DNA from: JABDGM01 sp046349975
GTDB taxonomy: Bacteria; Planctomycetota; Planctomycetia; Pirellulales; Lacipirellulaceae
NCBI GenBank assembly: GCA_046349975.1
Contig: JAXMBH010000009.1
Coordinates: 172,305 to 236,304, forward strand
Length of the DNA: 64,000 nt
Direction of reading: 5' to 3'
Numbering within the stretch: the first letter of the stretch is position 1; each line of letters opens with the position of its first letter. The position numbers and the translations under genes were made by a program. Below, piece after piece: positions 20,048 to 28,758 of this stretch. A model generated the notes under the pieces. The model saw only the letters and a list, made by a program, of their open reading frames with translations. It made no database searches and had not been told where the DNA came from.

Positions 20048-22540
20048 TTAATTCCAGCCCCATTTATGGGGCTTCTCGCTGAATAATCGCCGCCGCGCCG
20101 CCTTCAGCTCCCAACCACTGAGCTCCGCGATCGCGCAGTCCACCATCTCGACATCGTTGCCGCCAGCCTCACCCTGCGTCCGCCGCGGTGCAATGTCGCC
20201 GTCTTTCACTCGCAACCCGCGCACCAGCGTGGCCGCCGACAACAATCGCTCACCAAGTCGCTCGCTTATTACCTCCCTGATCGCTTCCCTTGTCGCAGAC
20301 AGCTTTCGGCCGCGATCCACCGTCGTCACGTCATCATCCAGCCCAACCCAATCCCCGGTCGCTTGCGGCCTGGTGACAATTCCCTCCGCCGCTACCACCG
20401 CCGCCGCACGCACAAGGTTACTAACCGCCGGCGCAGAGGCCACCGCCGCAACCGTCTCCCCAAAATGCGCCCGCCAAACCCCATAATCCTCCGGCCCAAC
20501 AATCCCATTTCCGCTGCCATCAGCACCTTCATACGCAGCCACGATATTTCCAAACGACTTTCGCCAGACCGAATAGTCACACGAATCGACCCTGCCGTCG
20601 CGGTTGAAGTCACCAGCGAGCGCCGGCACACGAATTTGATGCTCGACAGCTCCCATGTCGATCCGTCCGTTGACGACGCGCCCGTACGGTTCGCCTCGCT
20701 GGTCGAACGCCGGAGTGTCGCCTGTTCCAGGAAGCATCGCCGCATCGCCCGCGTTGATTACCGGGCTGTCGGGAAGTGGTGATTGCGTTGCCGTTGACCC
20801 GCCATTGTTTCCCACCGGCGTCAGGCGCGGATCGATCACACCATTCTGAGCGCCGCCGACGAGATTGCCGTTCGCGTCAGGACTGCCCACAGGCGCTTCG
20901 CTGAGGATGTTTTCGATGCCGCGGTTTGTTCCCACGAGGCTGTAACGAACGTCGTACTTGACTCCCAGCTCTTCTGGCGTCACCTCGGGGTGATAGATGA
21001 CCATGTAGCTGTGGTAAGTTAGGTCCTGGCTTCCAGCTGAATCGCTATTGCCAGCGATGATTGAACCCTCGACATCAATCTTATTCCCATAAAACCCGCC
21101 GACGCTGCCCGCGGTATTGCCTGAGATTGTGCTGCGACGGACCTCAAGCGTTCTAAAGCTGGCGATCCCACCGCCGCGGCTGCCTGCTTGATTTTCAGAA
21201 ATTGTCGAGTCCGTGATATGGACCTCACTCGAAATAAACAATCCGCCTCCGTCGTGGCCGGCCGTGTTGTTTGTGAAGCTGCATTGGCGGATTGTGGTAG
21301 CTAGACCCAAATCCCAACCATCGATATGCAGTCCACCTCCGTGCGCTCGGGCTGTATTGTGGTCCACTTGGTTCTCGACGAGCGACACTTCGCTAGTAAT
21401 GTCATAGCGGTAGCCGACACCAATTCCACCTCCCTCGGCAGCTTCATTTCCGCGAATCTGGTTTCGCTCGACAACAATAGTACTGTCTGCATATCCAAGC
21501 TTCAACATGAGTCCGCCGCCGCTGGCCGAATTCCCGCTGATGTAATTCGCCGCCAGCATGTTGTCGGCAATGCGAATATCTGAGTACCCAGCCTCAACGT
21601 TGATTCCGCCCCCGGCCGTCCAAGCCGCCCAGCATTCGTTCTCAGCGAACACATTCCCTGAAATGATAACTGTGGCAGCGTTGGCCTCAACCGAAAGACC
21701 CCCGCCCCATGCCCACGTCCCTTCAGCGCGATTGCTAAAGATGCGGTTGTTAAGAATCTGCGCTTCGCCGTCACTCTCCACATACGCGCCGCCACCCCAA
21801 GCCCATCCTCCGGGCAAAGTATCACTGCCGCCGAAGGCGTAGTTGTCGTAGATCTCGCAGTTGCGAAGTACTAAGTTGCCGCCGTCCTCCGAAAGCAACG
21901 CAACGCCACCACCACGGCTCCGAATCGCACTTGCCAAATTGTTGCGGATGATGCAGTCTTCGACGATTATTTCTGTTTCGCCGTAGCGCGCTCCGGCATA
22001 TAAACCACCGCCGCTACTTCGAGATGCGTTGTTTTCAATTACGCAATCTGAGATTCGCACATTCCCGTTAGAGAAAATTGCACCGCCCGACCCCGCCGCG
22101 TCGCCTCCCGTGAGGCACAGCCCGTGGATCGCCACGTCAAAGTCATCCGGACTCCAGGGATGATTCACGGCGAAGATGCGGCTGCCATCGCCGTTGTTTT
22201 CGTCGGGAGTCGGATCGCTTCCACTGGCGTCGATCGACAACAAACCGGCGCCTAGGCCATTGATCGTTAGCCCATCGGAGATGGAGAGTGCGCCCTGCTT
22301 CAGTAAGATCGTCTTACCGGCCAGCGATGCATCAAACTCGATTGTGTCCGCGCCGGCCACAATGTTCGTGGCGAACACCGCCTCCCGCAGCGATGTGACA
22401 CCATCGGCGAAGTCGATCGTGTCGAGCTCGCTCGTGACCAAAACGACCGCCAGCATCCGCCTCTCTTCCAGCACCTCCACCCGCGGCCGAAATCGGTAGC
22501 CCAGAGTCCTCCGTCTCCGTCGCCCACTTCTCGCCGCCAT
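20048..22540 (-). CDS. Secreted parallel beta-helix protein with dockerin (choice-of-anchor Q type)
   Basis: 830 residues. The N terminus is very basic (ARSGRRRRRTLGYRFRPR) and followed by VEVLEERRMLAVVLV, the planctomycete export motif LE.RRM. A long right-handed beta-helix follows (about residues 40-600), with many SGGGI/GGGL turns separated by N-rich strands, and ends in GSPDANGNLVGG...GVIDPRLTPVGNNGG and DQRGEPYGR, typical of choice-of-anchor Q proteins. A dockerin-like pair (DFNRDGRVDSCDYSVW, GSGNGIVGPEDYGVW) precedes a 120-residue tail. Likely a surface adhesin or glycan-binding protein. An in-frame TTG at 22555 is an alternative start. Confidence 0.85.
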   Translation of the reverse strand: MAARSGRRRRRTLGYRFRPRVEVLEERRMLAVVLVTSELDTIDFADGVTSLREAVFATNIVAGADTIEFDASLAGKTILLKQGALSISDGLTINGLGAGLLSIDASGSDPTPDENNGDGSRIFAVNHPWSPDDFDVAIHGLCLTGGDAAGSGGAIFSNGNVRISDCVIENNASRSSGGGLYAGARYGETEIIVEDCIIRNNLASAIRSRGGGVALLSEDGGNLVLRNCEIYDNYAFGGSDTLPGGWAWGGGAYVESDGEAQILNNRIFSNRAEGTWAWGGGLSVEANAATVIISGNVFAENECWAAWTAGGGINVEAGYSDIRIADNMLAANYISGNSASGGGLMLKLGYADSTIVVERNQIRGNEAAEGGGIGVGYRYDITSEVSLVENQVDHNTARAHGGGLHIDGWDLGLATTIRQCSFTNNTAGHDGGGLFISSEVHITDSTISENQAGSRGGGIASFRTLEVRRSTISGNTAGSVGGFYGNKIDVEGSIIAGNSDSAGSQDLTYHSYMVIYHPEVTPEELGVKYDVRYSLVGTNRGIENILSEAPVGSPDANGNLVGGAQNGVIDPRLTPVGNNGGSTATQSPLPDSPVINAGDAAMLPGTGDTPAFDQRGEPYGRVVNGRIDMGAVEHQIRVPALAGDFNRDGRVDSCDYSVWRKSFGNIVAAYEGADGSGNGIVGPEDYGVWRAHFGETVAAVASAPAVSNLVRAAAVVAAEGIVTRPQATGDWVGLDDDVTTVDRGRKLSATREAIREVISERLGERLLSAATLVRGLRVKDGDIAPRRTQGEAGGNDVEMVDCAIAELSGWELKAARRRLFSEKPHKWGWN

Positions 22541-22726
22541 TGTCTCTGCTCTCAATGTTCACGCTTCAGAATCCAGGAAACTGCACCTTGTAGCGCGGCA
22601 GGAGCTTGACTCAATGTTCCTCGCCCCAACCTCGATAAAGCTGACCAAATCTATGAAAATTGCGGAATTTGTGGAACCGCAGTCCGACCCTGTCCCCTCT
22701 TCCCTGCATCCGGTATCCTCAATCGC

Positions 22727-23467
22727 ATGTCCACCTTCGCCGTAATCCTTCCGGCCGCGGGGCAGAGCCGTCGTTTCCACGATAAGGCCTACAAGAAGCC
22801 GTTCGCCCCGCTCGGGGGGCGGGCTGTGTGGCTTCACTCGGCCGAGCGGTTCATGAACCGCCCCGACGTAAAGCAAGTGATCGTCGTCATTTCAAAAGAC
22901 GACCGCGAACTCTTCAACATGAAGTTCGGCGCGAACATCGCGATCCTCGGCGTCGAGGTCGTCGAGGGCGGCGAGCACCGCACCGACAGCGTTCAAAAAG
23001 CCCTCGAACGAGTGAAGCCGGAGATCGAGTACATCGCCGTGCACGACGCCGCCCGGCCGTGCGTTGCCGATCCCTGGATCGATTCCGTCTTCGCCGCCGC
23101 CCAGAAAGACGGCGCGGCCATCCTCGCCGCACCCGTGCAGGCAACGCTCAAACGCGCCGACGCCAAAAAACGCATCGCGGCGACAGTCGACCGCGAAGGC
23201 CTGTGGGAAGCCCAAACGCCGCAAGTCTTTCGCCGCCAGCTCTTGATCGAAGCCTACGCCAAACGCGGTCGCGACCCCGTGACCGACGACGCCCAACTTG
23301 TCGAACGCCTCGGCAAACCCGTGACGATCGTCCCCTGCTCGCAGCTCAACATCAAAATCACCACCCGCGACGATCTCAAACTCGCCGAGCAAGTCCTCAA
23401 GGTGCTGCCCAAGCCCAAACTCGACGCCTTCCAAAATCCCTTCGCCGGAGACGACCTGTGGCGCTGA
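22727..23467 (+). CDS. ispD: 2-C-methyl-D-erythritol 4-phosphate cytidylyltransferase
   Basis: 246 residues. It transfers CMP from CTP to methylerythritol phosphate, the third step of the non-mevalonate isoprenoid pathway. The nucleotide-binding signature ILPAAGQSRRF, the metal-binding AVHDAARPCV, the strand LWEAQTPQVFRR and DPVTDDAQLVE are in the expected order. A heptad array begins 3 nt after the stop, and tyrS follows on the same strand. Confidence 0.95.
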   Translation: MSTFAVILPAAGQSRRFHDKAYKKPFAPLGGRAVWLHSAERFMNRPDVKQVIVVISKDDRELFNMKFGANIAILGVEVVEGGEHRTDSVQKALERVKPEIEYIAVHDAARPCVADPWIDSVFAAAQKDGAAILAAPVQATLKRADAKKRIAATVDREGLWEAQTPQVFRRQLLIEAYAKRGRDPVTDDAQLVERLGKPVTIVPCSQLNIKITTRDDLKLAEQVLKVLPKPKLDAFQNPFAGDDLWR

Positions 23468-23470
23468 AGT

Positions 23471-23567
23471 CGATTTCGGATTTCGGATTGCGGTTTGCGG
23501 ATTTATGATGGTGACTCCCTTCATTCCGCATTCCGCAATCCGCAATCCGCAATCCGCAATCCGCAAT
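23471..23567. repeat. Heptad inverted array running into the tyrS start codon
   Basis: Left arm 23471-23504 (CGGATTT, CGGATTG, CGGTTTG) and right arm 23520-23566 (ATTCCGC twice, then AATCCGC four times). The last right-arm unit supplies the first base of the tyrS ATG. Confidence 0.85.
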
Positions 23568-24843
23568 GCTCCTCGATGACCTCCGCTGGCGTGGCCTAGT
23601 CCATCAAACCACCGACGACGCCAATCTCTCCACTTGGCTCGCCGCCCAACCGCGTACCGTTTACGCCGGCTTCGACCCCACCGCCGATAGCCTCCACGTC
23701 GGCCACCTCCTGCCGCTCCTCATGTTGCGGCGCTTCCAAGCCGCCGGCCACAAACCAGTCGCCGTTGTCGGCGGCGCGACCGGCATGATCGGCGACCCCA
23801 GCGGCAAAAGCCAGGAACGCAACCTGCTCTCCAAGGCCGACCTCGACCGCAACATCGCCGGCATGCGCGAGCAAATGCGCCGCTTCCTCGATTTCGACTC
23901 CGGCCGCCATGCCGCCGAACTCGTCAACAACTTCGACTGGGTCGGCCCGTTCAGCTACCTCGAATTCCTCCGCGACGTCGGCAAAAACTTCCCGGTCAAC
24001 GTCATGCTGGCGAAAGACTCGGTGAAGGTTCGCCTGGGCAGCGACGCCGGCCTCAGCTACACCGAATTCAGCTACATGCTCCTGCAGGCGTTCGACTTCG
24101 TTTACCTCTTCGACAAGTACAACTGCGAACTGCAAATCGGCGGCAGCGACCAATGGGGAAACATCACCGCCGGCATCGACCTCGGCCGCCGCATGCGCAG
24201 CGCACAACTTTACGGCCTCACCTGCCCACTGCTCACGAAGTCCGACGGCTCGAAGATGGGTAAAACCGAATCGGGCGCACTCTGGCTCTCGCCCGATCGC
24301 ACCAGCCCCTACCAGTTCTACCAATATTGGATCCGCGTCGAAGATGCCGACGTGAGCAAGTGCCTCCGTATGCTCACATTCCTGCCGCATGAAGAAATCG
24401 AATCGCTCGACGCCGCCCGCACAGCCGATGCCGCCAAACGCGACAGCCAACGCCGCCTCGCCGAGGAGCTCACTCGCCTCGTCCACGGCGATGCCGGCCT
24501 CCGCGCCGCCCAGCGAGCGACCGAGATCTTCTACGGCGCTGAGATCGCCGACTTGAACGACACCCAACTTGCCGAAATCTTCGCCGACGTCCCCAGCCAA
24601 CAACTCAGCCGAGAAGTCCTGGCGACCGATGGCGGCCTCCCGATCATCGATGCCCTCGTCGCCGCCGGTCTCTCGAAGAGCAAGGGCGACGCCCGCCGCA
24701 CCACACAACAAGGCGGCGCGTACGTGAACAACCGCCGCATCGACAGCGTCGACACCCGCCTCACCGCCGCCGACCTCGCCAGCGAAACCGTCATGGTCCT
24801 CCGCAGCGGCAAAAAAAATTACGCCCTATTGCGATTCGAATAA
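23566..24843 (+). CDS. tyrS: Tyrosine--tRNA ligase
   Basis: 425 residues, the usual length for a class I TyrRS. It charges tRNA-Tyr. The HIGH motif is DSLHVGHLLPL, the tyrosine-binding region holds NCELQIGGSDQWGN, the KMSKS motif appears as KMGKT in KSDGSKMGKTESG, and a C-terminal S4-like RNA-binding domain ends in GKKNYALLRFE. The start ATG at 23566 sits on the end of a heptad array, so there is no ordinary Shine-Dalgarno. Confidence 0.96.
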   Translation: MLLDDLRWRGLVHQTTDDANLSTWLAAQPRTVYAGFDPTADSLHVGHLLPLLMLRRFQAAGHKPVAVVGGATGMIGDPSGKSQERNLLSKADLDRNIAGMREQMRRFLDFDSGRHAAELVNNFDWVGPFSYLEFLRDVGKNFPVNVMLAKDSVKVRLGSDAGLSYTEFSYMLLQAFDFVYLFDKYNCELQIGGSDQWGNITAGIDLGRRMRSAQLYGLTCPLLTKSDGSKMGKTESGALWLSPDRTSPYQFYQYWIRVEDADVSKCLRMLTFLPHEEIESLDAARTADAAKRDSQRRLAEELTRLVHGDAGLRAAQRATEIFYGAEIADLNDTQLAEIFADVPSQQLSREVLATDGGLPIIDALVAAGLSKSKGDARRTTQQGGAYVNNRRIDSVDTRLTAADLASETVMVLRSGKKNYALLRFE

Positions 24844-24844
24844 T

Positions 24845-24957
24845 GTAGTCGGCACGCTCCGCCGTGCCGTAACCGCAGCGGCACCCAACAAACCACGCCT
24901 GATACTCGCAACGATCCAGCGAACTTCAGGCGACGGCACGCGGAGCGTGCCTGCTAC
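24845..24957. repeat. Inverted repeat with GGCACGCTCCGC arms after tyrS
   Basis: The left arm (24845-24869, starting GTAGTCGGCACGCTCCGC) is mirrored at 24935-24957 (GGAGCGTGCCTGCTAC). A partial third copy lies near 25305 (GGCACGCCGAGCGTCC). Probably REP-like. Confidence 0.6.
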
Positions 24958-25006
24958 AATATTGCTCACCAAAGAGAACGGCGGCTGCGCAGGCGGGCAA
25001 GGTTTG

Positions 25007-25250
25007 ATAACGCCGAAGGCGTTAAACTCCAAAGCCCAGCGTCGACGCGGAGCGGCGCACGCTGGGTAGCGTTACAAAAAAGGCGGTAGTTACGCTGAAA
25101 GCGTTAAACACTTCCGAGGCGTTGTGTGCAACTCCTTCAGAGTAGGAGTTACCGTGCGGATCGATCATCCCAGGCTGCGCGGCTACGCCGCGACCCTGGG
25201 CTTTGGAGTGAAACCGCTTCGCGGTATGGAAGCGATCTCCATTCATCCGA
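25007..25250. repeat. Nested-palindrome mosaic repeat, copy 1
   Basis: The outer arms ACTCCAAAGCCCAG (25026-25039) and CTGGGCTTTGGAGT (25196-25209) are perfect complements. Between and around them are several small hairpins (TAACGCCGAAGGCGTTA, ACGCTGAAAGCGT, ACCGCTTCGCGGT). A second copy with the same outer arms is at 55120-55345. Confidence 0.7.
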
Positions 25251-25360
25251 TGACTGCGCGGACGTTGAACATCCTCCAATTTCAAGCTACGGCACGCCGA
25301 GCGTCCTTACTGCACAATAGGGCCACTAGGAATACACCCTTGGGTGCCGAATTTCATCGA

Positions 25361-25618
25361 ATGCCGCGGTTCTCCCTCAGGCGTCTCCTCGTAGCGATAA
25401 CGTACATAGTTCTCGGGGCCGGGGTATTCTCCGCGGTCGGCCAGTCTGGAGTTGCCGTACTTGATTATCCTCTCATTCTCGTGCCGCTAGTCGGTTCGGG
25501 GGCTTTGATCGGCGCGGGAATACTACATCCGTTTCGTCGTGCATGGCTTGGCGCGGCGATTGGGGCCGGCGGGATGATCGGCCTTCTGTTTTACGTGATA
25601 TTCACTACCGAGATTTAA
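25361..25618 (+). CDS. Small membrane protein
   Basis: 85 residues starting MPRFSLRRLLVAITYI, a start seen often in short planctomycete membrane proteins. Two or three hydrophobic segments follow (VVAITYIVLGAGVF-like, YPLILVPLVGSGALIGAGI, IGAGGMIGLLFYVIF). No catalytic motif is seen and the function is unknown. A longer open frame upstream reads through a repeat and is not used. Confidence 0.55.
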   Translation: MPRFSLRRLLVAITYIVLGAGVFSAVGQSGVAVLDYPLILVPLVGSGALIGAGILHPFRRAWLGAAIGAGGMIGLLFYVIFTTEI

Positions 25619-25823
25619 CTCGCTCGTCTTATATGCATGCCGCCGCACAATGCGACGAGCGCTCCCCTGCCGCCGCTTGCGGCGCGCCCTAAACCCATTT
25701 ATAGTTAACAGTTTAGGCGATTATCCCAAGTGAAAGTTTTCGCTCATCCGCGCGAACCGGCCCGCCGCTGCTAGCGTAGCGTATCGGGGGTGAACTGCGA
25801 CTGGGTGGCGTGTGAGGTAGTGC

Positions 25824-26732
25824 ATGGCGGGTGAGACTGTCATCGAAACGCGAGCGCTCTCGAAGACGTATCGCGATTTCTGGGGCCGGCCCAAAGTTCG
25901 GGCTTTGAAGGCCCTCGACTTGGAAATCAAACAGGGCGAAATCTTCGGCCTGCTCGGTCCCAACGGATCGGGCAAAACAACGACCATCAAACTGCTCCTC
26001 GGTCTCCTGTTCCCGACCGAAGGCCAGGCCCTTATCTTCGGCAAAGACGCGACCGATGTCAGCAAGAACCAGCGCATTGGCTACTTGCCTGAAGAGTCCT
26101 ATCTCTACCGCTTTCTCAACGCCGAAGAAACGCTGGACTTCTACGGCCGGCTATTCGATATCCCGCACGACGTGCTCAAGGAGCGCATCGACAGCCTCAT
26201 CAAAACCGTCGGCCTCGAACGCGCCCGCAAACGGCAACTCAAAGAATACTCGAAGGGCATGACCCGCCGCATCGGCCTCGCCCAGGCGCTCATCAACGAG
26301 CCGGAACTCATCCTGCTCGATGAGCCCACGAGCGGCCTCGACCCGATTGGCACCCGCGAGATGAAGGACATGATCCTGCGTCTGCGCGAGCAGGGCAAAA
26401 CGGTCGTCATGTGCAGCCACCTGCTGGCCGACGTGCAAGATGTGTGCGACCGCATCGCGATCCTGCACCAGGGCGAACTGAAAGAACTTGGCCGCGTCGA
26501 TAGCCTGCTCACGCAGGCCGATGTCACGCAGATTCGTGCGAAGAAGCTGCCCGAGCCGTGCATTGAAGAAATTCGCCAGGTCATCGCCCGCCACAACGGC
26601 GAGTTGCTCACCGTCGAGCACCCGACGACGACGCTCGAAGAACTATTCCTCTCAATTGTCCGCGACAGCGAAGCCCGCCCCGGCCGCCGCGCCGTGCAAG
26701 ACGAACCCCTGAGTGCTGCTTCGCGCAATTAG
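25824..26732 (+). CDS. ABC transporter ATP-binding protein
   Basis: 302 residues of the ABC-2 type class. Walker A is GLLGPNGSGKTTTI, the signature is YSKGMTRRIGLA, Walker B is LILLDEPTSGLDP, and the switch histidine follows in VVMCSHLLADV. A C-terminal 80-residue extension follows. It should energise the permease encoded 172 nt downstream. The substrate is unknown; planctomycetes use such pairs for export of lipids, polysaccharides or proteins, so a specific guess is not justified. Confidence 0.92.
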   Translation: MAGETVIETRALSKTYRDFWGRPKVRALKALDLEIKQGEIFGLLGPNGSGKTTTIKLLLGLLFPTEGQALIFGKDATDVSKNQRIGYLPEESYLYRFLNAEETLDFYGRLFDIPHDVLKERIDSLIKTVGLERARKRQLKEYSKGMTRRIGLAQALINEPELILLDEPTSGLDPIGTREMKDMILRLREQGKTVVMCSHLLADVQDVCDRIAILHQGELKELGRVDSLLTQADVTQIRAKKLPEPCIEEIRQVIARHNGELLTVEHPTTTLEELFLSIVRDSEARPGRRAVQDEPLSAASRN

Positions 26733-26904
26733 TGTCACCAACCTATCAACTCGAACCGAATTAGCCTTCACTCTGCGACGACGCCCAACGCGACGCTTTC
26801 CATAACTTGATATCGATCCTCGTCGTGTCCGTCGTGCCGTCGTGGTAAATGCCGGCTTCCATCCATATCCGACGCCGGTTGCATTCATTCATACCGATTA
26901 ATCG

Positions 26905-28758
26905 ATGGTTCTCGAAAACCAACCCATTCCATTCCTGACTTGGCTCCTCGGCTATCCGTCGAACGAGTCGTACGCGTTCCTGCAAAGCGCACTTTTTCGC
27001 TTCGCGGTGACCGGCGTCGTGCTCGCGGTGATCGCCCTCGTGGTCGGCTTTCTGATCGCGCTCGTCCGCCACGGACCGCTCAAGGCTGGCGACATCACTT
27101 ACCGCGTGGTCGTCAACGGCTTCGCCGAACTGCTCCGCACGTCGCCCCGCCGGGTGTGGGCCATCGCCCGCCTCGCGATCAAAGAGTCTATTCGCCGCCG
27201 CGTCGTGGTCGCGCTCGTTATCTACGTCGTCATCTTGCTGTTCGCCGGCTGGTTCCTCCAAACCGGCTACCGCGAACCCGGGAAGTTGTTCTTCAGCTTC
27301 GTGCTCACTGCGACCACGTATCTCGTGCTGCTCATCACGTTGCTGGTCAGCGCTTTCAGCCTGCCGACCGACTTCAAAACGAAGACGATCTACACGGTCG
27401 TCACGAAACCCGTGCGCGCCGGCGACATCGTCCTCGGCCGCATTCTCGGCTATACAATCGTCGGCACCGTCCTGCTGGCCATCATGGGCGCCTGCAGCAC
27501 CCTCTTCGTTTGGCGGATGCTTGAGCATACGCACACGGTGAAGCTCGATACCCTCGAAAACGTCACCGACGCCTCGGGCAAAGTGGTCCTGAGAAAGGGC
27601 TTCACCACCAACAACCAACAGCATTCGCACGAAGTCGAAATCTACCCAGATGGCACCGGCCTCGCCCTCTCCACGAATGAGCACGAGCATGCGATCACCA
27701 GCCGCCAGCAAGGCGGCGAAACGGTCTACGACATCTCCGGTCCAGAGGGCTTGCTTCGCGCTCGTGTGCCGTATTACGGAAAGCTCAGCTTCCTCGATCG
27801 CAAAGGCACGCCGGTCGCCAAAGGCGTGAGCGTCGGCAGCGAGTGGACTTATCGCAGCTTCATCGAAGGCGGTACTCCCGCGGCCGCCATATGGACATTC
27901 AGCGGCATCAACGAAGACAGCTTCCGCCGCGATGCCAACGGCGCCGAGATTCTGCCCCTCGAACTGGTCGTCCGCGTGTTCCGCACGTTTAAGGGGAACA
28001 TCGAGAAAGGCATCCAGGGCATCGTGCAGCTCCGCAATCCCGATAATAAGGACATCAAAAGCGAGCCGTGGACGTTCACTGCCAAAGACGCCACCATCAA
28101 CTCGTTCGACTGGTCCCGCAAGCTCAACGACGCCAACCAAAAGCCGATCGACCTGCTCGCTGATTTGGTTTCGAAAGACGGCCAAATCGAAGTTGTCGTC
28201 CAGTGCCTTGATCGCGCGCAATACTACGGTTTCGCCCAGCCCGATTGCTACGTCCGCCTGCCCGATGGCAACCCGCTGTGGAACTTCGTCAAAGCCCAGG
28301 CCAGCATTTGGATTCAGATGGTGCTCGTGATCGCGATCGGCGTCACCTGCAGCACGCTGGTGAATGCTCCGGTGGCGATGATGTTCACGATCTCGTTCAT
28401 CACGCTCGGTTTCTTCCGCGGCTTCTTCGTCGATGTCGCCGTGGGCAAGCAAGTCGGCGGCGGTCCGCTAGAATCGCTCTACCGCATCGTCACCCAAATG
28501 AACCAGGTTTCGCCGCTGCCCGAAAATTTCGGCACGCACCTCATTCAGTCGATCGACGTAGTACTGAAAGCAGCCATGCAGAGCCTGGCCGCGATCTTGC
28601 CCGACTTTAATTCGCTCAGCACCGTCAATTACGTCGCCTCCGGCAACGACATTCCCATGAACGTGATCGGCCAGGATTTCCTCGTCTGCTTCGCCTACCT
28701 GGCGGGCCTATTCGTCTTTGGCTATTTCTTCTTGCGGACGCGTGAGGTGGCGAAATGA
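26905..28758 (+). CDS. ABC-2 type transporter permease
   Basis: 617 residues. Hydrophobic segments occur near the N terminus (FAVTGVVLAVIALVVGFLIA), at about residues 105-220 (VVVALVIYVVILLFAGWFL and two more) and at the C terminus (MVLVIAIGVTCSTLVNAPV, FLVCFAYLAGLFVFGYFFL). A large soluble, probably periplasmic, domain of about 250 residues lies between. The ABC ATPase precedes it, and its stop overlaps the next start by 4 nt (ATGA), so the three genes are one operon. Confidence 0.85.
   Translation: MVLENQPIPFLTWLLGYPSNESYAFLQSALFRFAVTGVVLAVIALVVGFLIALVRHGPLKAGDITYRVVVNGFAELLRTSPRRVWAIARLAIKESIRRRVVVALVIYVVILLFAGWFLQTGYREPGKLFFSFVLTATTYLVLLITLLVSAFSLPTDFKTKTIYTVVTKPVRAGDIVLGRILGYTIVGTVLLAIMGACSTLFVWRMLEHTHTVKLDTLENVTDASGKVVLRKGFTTNNQQHSHEVEIYPDGTGLALSTNEHEHAITSRQQGGETVYDISGPEGLLRARVPYYGKLSFLDRKGTPVAKGVSVGSEWTYRSFIEGGTPAAAIWTFSGINEDSFRRDANGAEILPLELVVRVFRTFKGNIEKGIQGIVQLRNPDNKDIKSEPWTFTAKDATINSFDWSRKLNDANQKPIDLLADLVSKDGQIEVVVQCLDRAQYYGFAQPDCYVRLPDGNPLWNFVKAQASIWIQMVLVIAIGVTCSTLVNAPVAMMFTISFITLGFFRGFFVDVAVGKQVGGGPLESLYRIVTQMNQVSPLPENFGTHLIQSIDVVLKAAMQSLAAILPDFNSLSTVNYVASGNDIPMNVIGQDFLVCFAYLAGLFVFGYFFLRTREVAK

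Noticed and set aside
26761..28452. Minus-strand open frame of 563 codons opposite the permease
   Set aside because: It mirrors codon periodicity of the plus-strand gene, which has membrane helices and operon context.
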